Shown here: positions 46,020-57,939 of the stretch, in pieces
How positions within the stretch are numbered: position 1 is the first letter of the stretch
Layout of the letters: every line of letters begins with the position of its first letter
Assembly: GCA_002270565.1 (NCBI GenBank)
Contig: NQMI01000045.1
Span: 1-64,000 of the forward strand
Direction: 5' to 3'
Source: Stenocarpella maydis
Taxonomy: Eukaryota > Ascomycota > Sordariomycetes > Diaporthales > Diaporthaceae
DNA: 64,000 bases
Program-made: the position numbers and the translations under genes
The notes under the pieces: generated by a model
Database searches by the model: none
The model's input: the letters and a program-made list of their open reading frames with translations, nothing else
Told to the model about the DNA's origin: nothing

Positions 46020-49000
46020 TGTGACGAGGGTTCCTGAACGCAATAATATTGTATGGACCCTATCTCTAGGACTCGACGGCGGCCGAGAGGGGAGCAAGGA
46101 AGCGCGTTAACAAAGAGCGGCGTCGTCGTTGTCAGGCGCGGACGACGACCTCGGGCTCGAGGTTCTAGCGGGCGGGATGGTGTCCAAGTTGGCTCGGTTC
46201 TCGATCGGAACGGCGGGTCCTTGGAGGCGGTTTGAACTTTGGAAAGGGACGGAGACTTGGGAGGCCAGGACGCTTTAATGATGTGGAACAAGGGGAATGG
46301 CGGCAGCGCTAACCAGGATTATGCGCAGTGGTCCCTCCGGCCAGTGGAACCAGAAACTCCAATATGTACTATGTTATGTACAGGGCTGGTGGTCTGTGGT
46401 CGAAGGGGCGCGCAGGTGCGATGACAGAACTGGGCTCTCGTCGGCAAAGATATGTGGTTGTTGACACGGAAGGAAGCCAAGGCAAAAGGCTGTTGTTGGA
46501 TGAGACCGGATGGTGCTGGCGCTTTGAACCCGGGGCACGGAGAGAGAGAAAGAGGACTGAAGTCAAGGGGGCTGTGGGAGAGGCGGGCGGCTGCTGGTGC
46601 GGAGGAGAGGTGAGGAGGCGCGAGGCTTGAAGCGGAACAATAACGGCTAGGCGGGCGGCGATGCAGAGCCGGAAGCGCTGGGCAGCAGTAATGAGTAACG
46701 TGTGGGGGGACGAGTCGTATGCAGCACACATCAGACGTGCGGATTCAAACCAAGAGGCGACAGGTCTGCAGGAGAGGAGAGACTGGATGAGCAGAGAGTG
46801 GCGATGGGAAGAAACCGAGTCAACACCGGGATGTGGTGGTATGTGAAGGTCAATAGTAGTAGTGAGAGTGAGGATGAGACGGGGGAGTCTTGGGGGGTGG
46901 GTTATGATGTGACCCAGAATCGCCCTGTTGGAACTGCTGCTGCTGGTGTTGCTGTTGTCATGAGGCTCGAGCAGATTGAAGGGGATGATGAGACGTCGAG
47001 GCGATGGACCTTGGGACCTGGAACCTGGGACTGGACCTGGACTCAGGAACAGAAAGATGTGGTGGGCCTCTCCCCGTTCCTCCCTCCAAGGATGGCAGGC
47101 TGTAGGGGGGCCCTGGGATATGTACCCTACCAATGTACCCTACACATTACAAAGATGGAAGAGCTGCCCGGTTGCAGTCCACCTAGTACCTAGGTCTAGG
47201 TAGCTAGGTAGTATCCAAGGTAGACAGACACAGGGAAGGAGGAACCAGGCTGGCAGCGGCCCCAGGCGGCCACTGTCAGAGCCAGAGCCAGAGCCAAGAC
47301 CCTCCTTCCCCCAGGACTCGGGGCTGGACTCAGACTGATCAGCAGCGTGGCAGGAAGCGGCAGCATGCCTGCGTGCGTGTGCTGTTCCCAAATTTACTTT
47401 GTGATCCGTAATCCTGGATGCCCATCGAATCGAATAAAACGGGATACGGGATTTGGGATTTGGGATTTGGGATTTGCTGGCTGGCTGGCCGGCCCTCGGC
47501 ACCGCCCGAGCCACAGCGCCAGGCTGTTTTGGTTTGGTAGGGACTGCAGGGCGAGGCGAGGCGAAACATTTGCCAACATCCAAACCGACAGAAGCTCAGA
47601 TGGCGGGTCAAGAGGAACAGATGGGTTGACGAGGTCGACTGCCTCGCAGCTGCCGTCTAGTCTAAGGGTGTATGTAGCGTGTGGTACATCGCCAGTAGTC
47701 CAAGCAATCATAAATCATTCATTCAATCAATCAATCAATAAATCCAGCTCCGGCCCCAGTCCCCGTCCCAGTCAGTGCCCACCCTGCCAGCATGACGTTG
47801 CCTCAATCCACAGCTGCTCAGCTGATGCAACTTCCAAGATTCATAAGATTCGCCTACCTGGCAGGGCAGCCCTGGGCGTCAACAGCACAGGGCTTTTGAA
47901 AGCAAGAGTGATGAGATGCTGAGGCCAAAAGATGGAAAATAGTGTGCGCAACAGGAGCAACAACACCACGAAGCCAGACTAGGTAATTAATAAGGCTGGC
48001 TCTTTGGCCCCTTTCTCAATCCCACCTTTTCATTTTCTTTTCTTTTTTTTCCCCTCTTTGTGAAAGCCCAGTCGGGCATCGGGGACTGGCACCACGTCAG
48101 GCACGACAAATGACCAACAGGACCAGCCTCTCTGTTTTCTGCTGATAATAATAATCTGCAGTGCACCTCCGAGCGGGAAAAAAAAAGGTTGAATGCACGA
48201 CGTTGTCATCAGCTCACGGACCCTCCAAGGGCATCATCCAAAGGCAACGCTCGCAGCATGCGCGCGCGGTTCAGGGGCAATCTCAAACCGACTTTGCCCG
48301 TCACTTCTGCAAGCCTGCACGCCCTCCCGCCCTTACGCCTGTGCACTTCACTTTTTCAGATTTGCGAGAGCGACGGCGCCCCAGTCTCCCAAGGTTTTCC
48401 TTTCTAGTGTACGGAGTACATACACTATTCCCAGCGATCGTCATTTAGTGCTGATCAATAAATAGCCTGGTACATTTGCAGCCTGCACCGGGGATTGTCC
48501 ATACCCGCCTCCCATCCCGGCTGCTCATGCTCAGCTGCATTTTGCTCTTCGCTGGTACATATTACATATACCACGGCAGCACAGTCTTTGCACGGTCCAT
48601 CCACTCGGGCCAGAATCAGTGCTGGCCAAGTCTGACATGACATGAACCGGTGGACTAGGCCACACGGACACATGCACACGCACCCCCACCCAACCGCCCA
48701 CTCACGGCACACGAGAGCACACACAGGCGGGCGACTGACTACATAGTATGCACACTTGTCGCACCCTGCCTGCCTGGCTTCGAATCACCGGCCCATCACT
48801 ATATATCTAACCTTCCGATCTTTGCGTCCGAGGTTTCCTCGAGTAACCCCTCAGACATATGACATAGTCCTACGGCTGGGCGGCACCATTCTAGTCTCTA
48901 GACATCGGATGAAATAACAATTCTTCCCCTGTTTTTCCTTTGCTGCTCCGCTTCGGCCAGTCAGCCTCTCCGAGCGTGGGTTTGACGAAGCCGACGCACC

Positions 49001-50594
49001 CAGAGCTCGCGGATATGCTTCTATCTTTGTGCGGTGGTGTGCGAGTAGATTATACAATTGCCGGACCGCCTGGGGCCTCGTCTCACTCAATACTGCATGC
49101 ATGCAGTCAGCAATGGCCGGATGTGGTCAAACAGCACAAAGTACCCAGGTCCAGTAGTAGTAGTACTGCAGTCCCGTAAATCCTTCACAGTCTATGCTTC
49201 CAATGCTCCGGACGAGGCAAATGCTTGTTTGACCGCCTGAAAAGTTAGACCAGGCCGCGAACACCTACCTGGTCATTATCCATTATGCATGAAATTCTAT
49301 CGTGTCTTTGTCATTTTGAAATCGTTTAAGACGAGACGCTGCAAGTGCCCCCCCCTTTTCTATTGTAGCAGCGGGAAGGATTCGGCGCAGGGATGGGCAG
49401 GAGGCCGCGCAGGCAGGCAGGCTGCGGCATGAGAAAGGGGACAAGAAAAGTTCAGCCTTATTCAAACGCAACACACCATGTAAATCCCCACGGCTCTCTG
49501 CTGGTGCAGCAGGCTGCTTATTGCATCAACATCACCGCAGTCAGCCAGCCACGGCCACTTCCAGGGGCCGAACTTGTCCCACCGTAAGCAGCACGGGCCA
49601 GCGTAATAGACCCGGCATTTTCGTTAGCACTCGGGCGAATGCCAGAGCAAAAGGGGACGACAGGAGACGGGGATAAGAGGATAGCCATGCTACCCAAGGA
49701 AAACGGCCAAGACTTGAGAGCCCACCAACACCAGACACTTACCAACCGCGGGGTCTCGAGAGGACCGACCCGAACAAAAATGTAGGCCACGGCCTCGCCC
49801 GTCAGCACTTGGATACATGCGGACGACGGAAACGTAAGGTCGGGGCAGCATTAGAACCAACACCCGAAGAGACGTGATGACCCGGTCTACAAAATCCAGG
49901 TATGCGCGTTGGCTAACCCGGAAGGCTTGTTGTAAAAGGCTGGCAGCAAGGCAGAAAAGGGACCCGAAAAAGCGACTGACCGCCTCGGTCCGCGCACCGA
50001 CGTTGCTTTGCCTCGCTCGTGGCGGTTGGTCATCTTTTTGCCCTCTCTAACTGAAACAGGAAAAAAGACAAAGAGAATGCCACAACTGTTTTCCTTTGCT
50101 CCCTTCCCCACGGAAGGGAAACCCCTCCCCACTTCCCCGACCCCCCTCGTACTGCGAGAAGAAAACTCCCAGAGTCGCACGACTGCGGGATCGAAACATT
50201 AGACACCTCCCGTGCGAAATGGGCCGAGATCAGGACGGTGTTGGCCGCCCAGCCGAAACGTGGGTGCGCAGCCTGGCCGTTACGCCGCATGCCTGCCTCC
50301 GCGCCTCATCTGTCGATGCGTCGTAGCCGTGCTGTTGTCGTGTGATGCTGTGGTATCACTCGGGGGTCGAGTTGGCTCCTGACTCCCCTTCCTTTTCTCC
50401 CAATCGCCGTACTCACACATCACAGGCATTTGTTGAAGTGGTCACCGTACTAGACGGTTGCAGGAAATTGTGTCCTTGGACTCCTTATATGCTATGCCAT
50501 GCCCCGTTCCAGACCCGTCACATTATCTAGATTTCAAACAATCAATACGCCAGCCACGTAGTACATATCAAAATACAATTTCAGCCATCCCCAT
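46020..50594. other. Long gene-poor region between two minus-strand genes
   Basis: 4.6 kb without a supported gene. The left 1.1 kb, read on the minus strand, is C-rich and pyrimidine-rich and contains an open frame of 254 codons (47133-46369) that looks like an untranslated leader of the F-box gene because its translation is low-complexity Ser/Pro/His/Leu. The middle has simple repeats (GGGATTT x4 at 47448-47475, then CTGG and CAAT runs near 47476-47495 and 47720-47745). The right 2 kb shows only short frames. Its size is unusual against the window's typical gaps of 0.3-1 kb. Confidence 0.45.
47448..47475. repeat. Tandem repeat (GGGATTT)x4
   Basis: Four perfect copies of the heptamer GGGATTT, preceded by a partial copy (GGGATAC) and followed by CTGG repeats. 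The related motif is not the TTAGGG telomere unit. No function is indicated. Confidence 0.85.
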
Positions 50595-51894
50595 TCAGTG
50601 GTGGTGGCCGAATTGAGTCAATAGAGGTAGTAGCATGCCGCCGACTGTCGCCAGTGTGTCCCGCATCTGCGGCCGGCTCGGTTTCCTCTGCGTGCTACTG
50701 TCCGCATAGCCATTCATTGCCAAGTGGTGGTCGTGGCCCTGGGCTGACGGGTCCTCTTGCATCGCGTGCATGGCAACGTATCTTCAAGAGCTCGTTAGTC
50801 TCGCTGGGAGCGACAATTTCCACAAAGATCGAAACCTACAAGAAAGTGCCAGCGGAGAACAGTAACAGCATGCCCGTCCACCACTGTCCTGACGGGCCCT
50901 CCATGTTCCCGCCGCCGAGCAGCGATACAAGGACGTACGTGCCCAAGGCCCCCACGGGAGCCGCCAGGCTGAAGGCGACGAGGTGGCCCCTGGCCGCCCG
51001 CTTCGACAGCCCCTGCTTGAGCAGGATAGACGTCAGGCCGAACGCCGCGGGGGCCTTGTGTATCATGATGGCGATGAAGATGATGAGCCCAAGCTTCATG
51101 TCGCTCGTCGTCGCCGACGCCCCCATGGCGATCCCGTCCGCGGCGGCGTGGATCACCAGACCCGTCGTGGTGGCCAGGCTCCTTGACTGCCTGGGCGTCG
51201 GCGCGAACGATCCCAGGAACCCTTCGGTCTCGTCCTCGGCGTCACCGTTGACGCTCGCCGAGCCCAGGTTGTCCAGGCTGATGTGCCGGGTCGCCGGCGC
51301 AGAGCTCATCCCGTCCGTCGCGTGCTGCGGTATCCTGTCGATGAGGAACATGAGGATGAAGCCCAGCATCAGGGACAGCCCGATGTAGAATGTTGGGAAC
51401 TCGTCGTTGTCTGCGTGTCCGTCTTCCTTGGGCACCTCCACTGGCTCGCCTTCTGGTGGAGGGGGGGCGTCGTCCCGTTCTTCGGCGGCCCTGGGCAGTG
51501 TCGGCGCAATGTTGACTGGCGAAGCCCCTCTCACTTCTACCACGGCTAAGTCTCGCGGTATAGCGAGCTCAGGCATGTGTCGTTGGCTAAGAATCGTTGA
51601 GCGGGTGCCGTGCGACGCAGGTGCAGGTTTGTTCGTAGATGCAACGGCCTCGACGCCCTCCGGTATTATGACTATGAGTGAGGTGCCAACTAGTATCCCT
51701 ACTCCTATGCTTGATATCAGGCGCAGCTGCGATTGGCTTAATGTCATCGATAGAGGGAGTGCGCCGGCGAGGAAGGACGCCATTGCCATCACCACCTGCA
51801 ACCGGGCCATCAGCTGTCATGTTCCGAAACATTGCGCGTCAGGGGGGTTGCGCCGGCTCACACTCAGGACAAGGAGGAGGAACAGCCCGCCCAT
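50595..51894 (-). CDS. ZIP family metal transporter (ZIP9/SLC39A9-like)
   Basis: Exons 51894-51862, 51795-50840 and 50781-50595 give 391 residues. The 33-base first exon supplies MGGLFLLLVLS, the start of the first membrane helix, which continues in VVMAMASFLAGALPLSM. The next helices contain GVGILVGTSLIVIIPEGVE. A long cytoplasmic loop (about 70-150) is followed by FYIGLSLMLGFILMFLIDR. The metal-binding helices have GLVIHAAADGIAMGAS and MIHKAPAAFGL. The last exon adds YVAMHAM, a His-rich loop and a final helix (TLATVGGMLLPLLTQFGHHH) that is lost if the ORF is closed at 50836. The family moves Zn2+ (or other divalent ions) into the cytosol, in this branch probably from Golgi or another inner compartment. 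Confidence 0.88.
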
Positions 51895-52572
51895 CTTTGC
51901 TTTCTGTCTGTCCAATTGCTCAAATCATCGGTGGGGGACTCGATCGAGGGAGCTTCTGGAGAGGATCATGGAAGGGGTTGTCTTCCACCGGGGTAAAAGT
52001 TGTTGAGATGGTTTCACACTGCTCCCCTAGTCTCCTTGGTCACCTCTCTGGAATCGTGGCCCCCTTGCGTCAGTCAGAATCGGCCTTCGAATATTTGTTG
52101 GCCAGATATTGTGAGCTCACTGGCTTGAGGGAGAACAAGTCACAGCTCTCCGGATAAATATGTTTGTCTTGGATTTAACAGGAACTGGAAGAATTGCTCG
52201 AAGGACACGCAATATTTACTGGACCCTCCTCAATGGGCTTGGCATGGTCCCCATTTGAATGCACTTGCTTTGTAGACCAGGACCAAAGCTCCCCCTGTCA
52301 GGTCCCTGCCGCCCTTTAGCGCCTTGTCCATCGCCTGCCGCTGCTTGATTTATACCAAGACCCCACCACTTTAAGCTGCGCGTCTCTCACTCGGCGCAAC
52401 GCGACCTCACATTTCCACACGCACCTCGGACCTTGGACAGGACCTAGGATCTCTGAACTACCTGTCGGCCGAGACCAGGTCCGTTTTCAGTCGAATTACG
52501 CCCGACACTGAGTGGCAAAAGGCTCGGATCGCGCCAATCTTTTCCTGGCATTCGCGACATCTAACCAGCAAG
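51895..52572. promoter_or_regulatory. Divergent promoter region, ZIP transporter / HAT1
   Basis: 678 bases between divergent start codons. No gene is present. The right third is C-rich and contains two GCGCAACGCGA-like stretches near 52394-52408. No specific binding site is asserted. Confidence 0.4.
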
Positions 52573-54142
52573 ATGGCCGAGGACGACCCGTGTAAGTCGC
52601 GTCGCGTCGCATTGCGCATTGCACACTGCTTTCCCCCTACCTTGGTCCTCTACTAACTTGCTGCTGACAGGGACCACCAAGGCGAACGACGCCTTTACCA
52701 TCTCTCTCGTCACCAAGTCAGAGCAGGGCCCTCCAAAGACCATCGACAGCTTCCAACCAAAATGGACGTACCCGATCTATGAGGAAGAGGAGATTTACGG
52801 TTACCGCGGAGTGAAGATCAACCTCCGGTACAACGCATCTGACATGCGCCCCCATTTCTCGTATACCAAGGGCAAGGAGGTGCCAGCAGGCGTGGCCGAC
52901 AGGGAGCCTACTGAGATCAAGGAGTCAATCGAGGCTTTCCTGCCAGAGGGTAAGCTGCCGTTCACTTTTTGGGTGCCACTGATTCACTGATGGCGTACAG
53001 TTGCCTTCGCGAAGAAGACAGAATTCGAGCAATACGTTCAGAGCACTCCGGATGATTGGAAACCCCCAGGGACTCTCATCTCGACAACAGAGGGCAAAGA
53101 CGAGACTTACGAGATCTGGAAGGGCAGCCTCGCCGATCCGGCTGTCTTGCAACTGGTGAAGAGGATCCAAATACTGGTCTCATTGTTCATCGAGGGAGGG
53201 ACGCCAATACATACTGAGAGCACCGACGAATACGAGCAAGATCCGCTTGAGCGCTGGACTGTCTTCTTCCTCTACCAGAAACGGCCGGTGCAAAACAAGC
53301 TGGGCCAGTCCTTCTATGTCTTCGCGGGGTACTCGACCGTCTATCGGTTCTACGCCTTGCAGCCGCAAGATGCCGCTAACGCCCTAAGCACGGGCGATTT
53401 TGAGCTACCGGCGCAGAACGACTTCGCAGAGTTCCCTTGTCGCTCAAGGATATCTCAGTTCATCATCCTTCCTCCATTCGGCAAGAAGGGCAACGGAATG
53501 CGGCTGTACAGGCAAGTCTATCAAACGCTGCTTGAGGACCCAAAGACGTTTGAGATCACTGTTGAGGACCCCAACGAGGACTTCGACGTCGTGCGAGACA
53601 TGGCGGATCTTTTGTTCCTGCGAGGACAGCCCGACTTCAAAGAGGCTGTTGAAATCAACACCAAGGTTGAGATCCCGAAGAAAGGTGCCATTCCCAAGGA
53701 CATTGTGGACAAGAAGGCCCTTGAGATCCTGCGAAACAAGTACAAGATTGCCTCCCGACAGTTCAATCGACTGATTGAGTTGACGTGCTTCTTTAAACTG
53801 CCCGACTCGGTTCGTCCGACTCTAGACATAGATGCGGCGGGCTCCAAGGCGAAGAAGTCTACCAAGGCGGAGGATCATGAGTACAGCCTGTGGAAGTTGT
53901 TGACAAAGTCTCGGATCTATGCGCAGAACCGCGAGATTTTGAGCCAGTTGGAGCCTGATGAGCGCATAGCCAAGCTGGACGAGACGCTGTTCGCCGTGGA
54001 GCTCGAGTATGCTCTGTTGCTGGCCCGTTACAAGACGAGGCAGGCATTGCAGGCAGCAGAGAAGTCGGGCGGCAAGAAGAGAAAGTTGAGCGACGGTGAG
54101 GAGTCGGCAAGTGGAAAGAAGTCGAAGACAGAGAACGTCTGA
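52573..54142 (+). CDS. HAT1: Histone acetyltransferase type B catalytic subunit
   Basis: Acetylates newly made histone H4 at Lys5 and Lys12, in complex with the WD40 protein Hat2. Exons 52573-52591, 52671-52949 and 53001-54142 give 479 residues. The first exon encodes only MAEDDP plus one base; the join makes W-TTKANDAF. HAT1 N-terminal features include FTISLV, FQPKWTYPIYEEEEIYGYRG and LRYNASDMRPHFSY. The acetyl-CoA-binding core contains RISQFIILPPFGKKGNGMRL, the Q/R-x-x-G-x-G/A-type loop. ITVEDPNEDFDVVRDMADL follows it and is highly conserved. The C-terminus is Lys-rich (GKKRKLSDGEE, GKKSKTENV) and resembles a nuclear signal. Length is normal for filamentous fungi. Confidence 0.94.
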
Positions 54143-54468
54143 GTTTCGCGAAGCAATGTTGACGGTCGTCTCGATTGGATTGACGATTTCAGCGTTGGGA
54201 TTCAGCTTCTCCGACACCATCATAGGAAGAATTGTACATATAGCACCGCCGGCCAACAGGGTACGGATAGTCGTCTACACTGGTTTCTGGTTTCTGGCCC
54301 CTGATTTCTCGGAGTTTTGAGGGGTTTGCATTCTTCTGGACGAGAACCACGACGATAATACCAAACCTGATCCACCGGGACCTTCTATATCTAACCTCTA
54401 CGATCGTTCTATTGTCTAGGAGCAGTGCGTGCGATGTAAAGTTTGCCCACAACGTCATGCTGAAACGC
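54143..54468. other. Convergent 3' region, HAT1 / P5CR
   Basis: 326 bases between the stop codons of convergent genes. No motif or gene is recognised. Presumably both transcript ends lie here. Confidence 0.4.
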
Positions 54469-55570
54469 TTAATGCTCGTACCCGTTCAACCTCGTCCCAT
54501 TTACACCCTGCGCACCGTTGCCCAGCCTGCTCGCGACAGTCGCAGCCTCCCTGACAGCCCTCGAGACTGTACCGCGGACGCCGCCTTCCTCCAACACCAA
54601 CAGCCCACCAATAGAACAGCCGCCAGGCGTGCCGACCTTGTCACGCAGCAAGGCAGGGTGCTCACCGTTCAGAACCAGGCCAGCAGCGCCCTTCATTGTC
54701 TGGGCTGCCATGCGCTGGGCATCCGCCCGCGGCAGGCCCATAGCCACGGCACCGTCGATGGCCGCCTCCAGCATCAGCGCAAAGAAGGCGGGGCCGGAGC
54801 CGCACAGGGCGGTAGAGGCGTCCATGTTGGCGGACGGGAGGTAGACGACCTCACCGATACGGCGGAAGATCCAAGTGACGAGCTGCATGGTTGCGGGAGG
54901 GATGGGTGACTCGTCGTCGTTGGCGATGACGGTCATGGACTCGCGGATGAGGCTGGCGGTGTTGGGTAGGGCGCGGACGATGCGGCAGCGTCCGTCCTCG
55001 TCGGGGTCGCGATCCGGGACGGCGCCGTGGAGGTGCCGCTCGATCTGCTCGATGGTGACGCCCGCGCAGATGCTGATGAGGAGCTTTCCGTGCAGCGCCT
55101 TGGCCATGCCCGGCTCCGTCAGGATCTCCTTGACCTTGGATGGCTTGCACGCCAGCAGCACCACCTCGGACTGCTGCGCGCTCGTCACGTTGTGCCCCCA
55201 GACGACCTTTACCGCTGACGTGTGCTCCCAGAGAGCGGCCTTCACCTTCTTGGCCGTCTCGGGCCGCCGGACGCAGGCGATGAAGCGGCTTGGGAGGCGC
55301 TGGGGCAGCTCCTCCACGTGTGATGAGCTGCCCGATGGGGTCTGTAGGGGTTTTGGGGCCTCCAGCTCTACGAGGGAGTTGAGCACGCCTGACAGAATGG
55401 CAATGCCCATTGTGCCTTGGCTCTAACATCAGTATGAAGGTGCATGTTGAAGGGTGACTGTTTAGAAACTCACCGCACCCGAGGACACAGAGCGTGAGGT
55501 CATCGTGATGCCCGACGGTCCTCACGGACGTGTATGAAGAATTACGAGAAGCTAATGTGAGCAGGCTCAT
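54469..55570 (-). CDS. PRO3: Pyrroline-5-carboxylate reductase
   Basis: Catalyses the last step of proline synthesis, P5C plus NAD(P)H to proline. Exons 55570-55474 and 55415-54469 (58-nt intron) give 347 residues. The Rossmann motif LCVLGCG-TMGIAILSG is completed only across the intron. VVLLACKPSKVKEIL, SICAGVTIEQIERHL, RIVRALPNTASLIRESM and the C-terminal signature CGSGPAFFALMLEAAIDGAV with GTPGGCSIGGL are all present. MSLLTLASRNSS is taken as the start because the protein otherwise begins at non-ATG codons. The insertion LEAPKPLQTPSGSSSHVEEL in the first third and the tail after GNGAQG are typical of Pezizomycotina. Cytosolic location is expected. Confidence 0.92.
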
Positions 55571-56483
55571 GATGGGCAACGCCTGGCAAGGCCACTCGAG
55601 GGAGCGAAAGGGGAAAAGAGGTCTGGTGTGTTGGGGAATCTTGACCTTGAAAAAACAGGGACAGGTCTGGGTGGTGGTGGTGATGTTGGGCAGATATGCA
55701 GGTGACTGACACTGGACCACCGCACGGAGTGACCGAGTGGCCGAGAATTTATCTGCATTGCCTCATCGGATCCGAGCGAGCACTGGAGGACTCCTTTCCG
55801 CGACCCGGCAAAATGCTCATTACGACTTTCATTGGCATCCCCTTTTATGCGGTTTCTAAAGATATTAACTCGGGTGAACATGGGCCTTTCGGCGCCTGAA
55901 AATCGCGATGCGGGCCTGGGGCCGACGGCGCAGGGGATCACTGGTGCACCCACACCGCCTAAGCCCGACGAGCCTAGTGCCTGTGGAGAGTGCCTGCCTG
56001 CAAGGGCCTCCCCAAAAGCCGTCCACTGCACCCGGGTAGCCCACGGTGGACACTACTTACAAGGCAACTCCCGAGGTCAAGCTCGCCAGCGAGCCAGGCC
56101 AAGGACGGTTGGATCGGGTCCATTCATGTGAGACAGGCAGGCCCGACAGGGCTGAAGACCATCATCAACATATTCCCACCTGGCCAACTGCCACAACCAA
56201 GCTATTATTGCCACTTAAACGCCGGGATCCAGCCCTGATCGGTTATCCTTTATGCTATTACCCTGACCGAGAAATATCAACCCACAGGTCTACAGAAATC
56301 CGCGCAACAAAGCAAGGCCCAAGCGGAGTATCCGCCAAATCCAGCACGTCCGTGCTTGCACAAACAACCCAAGCACGGTTCATATAACAAGCCTCCGGGT
56401 ACAACGGCTTGCCGAGCAAGGATAATACGGCTTCGAGACCCTCTTGACCTCATTTGCAACCAGAGGGCGAGCCCTTCTCGAAA
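55571..56483. promoter_or_regulatory. Divergent promoter region, P5CR / CTK3
   Basis: 913 bases between divergent start codons. Open frames inside are short and show no homology. No gene is recognised. Confidence 0.4.
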
Positions 56484-57425
56484 ATGGCGGACCCATTTGA
56501 GGTCCGAATGAAATTCTCACATCAACTACAGCATCTCAACGCCTCGGTCACATCAGCGCAGAAGGCTGCCCAGTATGCCCTCAGGTACAAGGATATGGAC
56601 GAGGATTTGCACTCGTGCATACTGGAACAAATTGAGCGTGTTTGTCCCCCTGCCCTTCAAAGAGAACCAAGGCCCACCTGACTAACACGTATCACAGACT
56701 AACATGAACACTCGAGCCAACATCATGTACTTCATCGAGCACTTCCTTGAGATGGCCCAGAAGGACGGCCATGTAGACTACGTTCGCATGATGCAGAGGG
56801 ACATCATAAGGGTTGTCGACGCCGTCGCGCCCGACGACGGCTCTGGTGCGGCCAATGTTAAGGTCGTCAGAAGGGTGAGCAGTCCTTCACGCGCTGGCCG
56901 TCGTGCCCGACCACATACACATCTCCATTGGACCTCTGTACTAAACAAGATGCGCAGGTCCTCCAAGGCCTTCAGTCCAAATCCTTCCTCCAGCCGCAGA
57001 CCGTCACCGAGATCAACGAGGTGCTCAAGGAGCGTGAGACCTCCAACATGGACGCCGTCATGTCCAGCCCTGTTAACAGCACGAACCCGGGACTGGGCGA
57101 CATGCCGCCCTCGCAGACGATCCCGAAGCCCGGCAGCACGCCCCGGCCCCCGCGGCCCGACAAAAAGCAGATCGAGCAGCGCATTGAGGAGGACCGCGAG
57201 CGGCACAAGCGCCTGCGGGAGAGCATCTGGGCCGTCCCCACCGAGCCCCCCGACGCCGAGATGTGGAAGATGTGGGAGGAGACGAGCGACCTCGGCGAGG
57301 ATGACCTCATCATGGCCAAGGAGGAAGAGGAGGAGCGTCTCCGGTGTATCAGGGACAGCTGCCCCCATAGGAGGGAAGAGGCTGTTAAGGAGAGGAATGG
57401 ACAGATGAATGGCAAGCATTCGTGA
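56484..57425 (+). CDS. CTK3: CTD kinase subunit gamma
   Basis: Ctk3 associates with the kinase Ctk1 and cyclin Ctk2 to phosphorylate Ser2 of the RNA polymerase II C-terminal domain during elongation. Exons 56484-56639, 56698-56874 and 56958-57425 give 266 residues. The CID-like N-terminal domain starts MADPFEVRMKFSHQLQHLNA and contains RANIMYFIEHFLEMA and YVRMMQRDIIRVVDAVAP. VLQGLQSKSFLQPQTVTEI follows at the third exon. The C-terminal part is a charged coiled coil (KKQIEQRIEEDRERHKRLRE), then WAVPTEPPDAEMWKMWEE, characteristic of the family. The first donor (GTTTGT) is weak but is the only one that keeps phase with the ACTAAC branch site and CAG acceptor. Confidence 0.88.
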
Positions 57426-57939
57426 CGGGTATTGTGCCTGTCGGTTGCCAGCAGGGAGGCCTCGGAAACACGGAGTTTGGTTATGGGAAAATCGATAACT
57501 GCCTCTGACCGGTAATAGATACCCTATTCCTCATGCGTTTCACTCAAGAATCATACCCAGATTTGCTGCTCTAATTGGCTTCCTGATAGCTCGTGTGGAG
57601 CAATGTGTGGTCGGCCAAGATTATCACTCTGCCTCCGTTTACGACCTGATAGACAGAAATACATCTCTGAGAAATACCGTTACCCTGATCCATTTGGGGG
57701 CTACAATGTCGCACAAGATGCGCCCGTTCATCCCGCGTCTCGTCCGCAGCGGTATGTCCACCCCAGTGCGAAAGCGGTGACAGGAGAGGGATGTCATATT
57801 GGGTCCATCTACCTGTATATGTTGTTACACGTGCATTTTTACATGTGAATGCATGGTCTAACCCAATATGGGCGCCTCGGCCACATATGTGCATCCGCTC
57901 TGCCTGCCTGCCTACGCTCTTTTTGTGCCCGCCACCCCT
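57426..57939. other. Convergent 3' region, CTK3 / bL12m
   Basis: 514 bases between the stops of two convergent genes. Short frames on both strands have no homology. No terminator can be specified. Confidence 0.4.

Noticed and set aside
46369..47133. 254-codon minus-strand open frame upstream of the F-box gene
   Set aside because: The translation is low-complexity (Ser, Pro, Leu, His) from C-rich DNA, has no homology I recognise and starts without good context. It is better explained as leader sequence.
48771..48800. TTCGAATC stretch resembling a tRNA T-loop
   Set aside because: No matching acceptor, D or anticodon stems can be folded around it.
50836..51810. Single-exon 324-residue ZIP transporter
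   Set aside because: It lacks the first helix start and the last helix. Both are restored by adding short flanking exons with proper splice sites.
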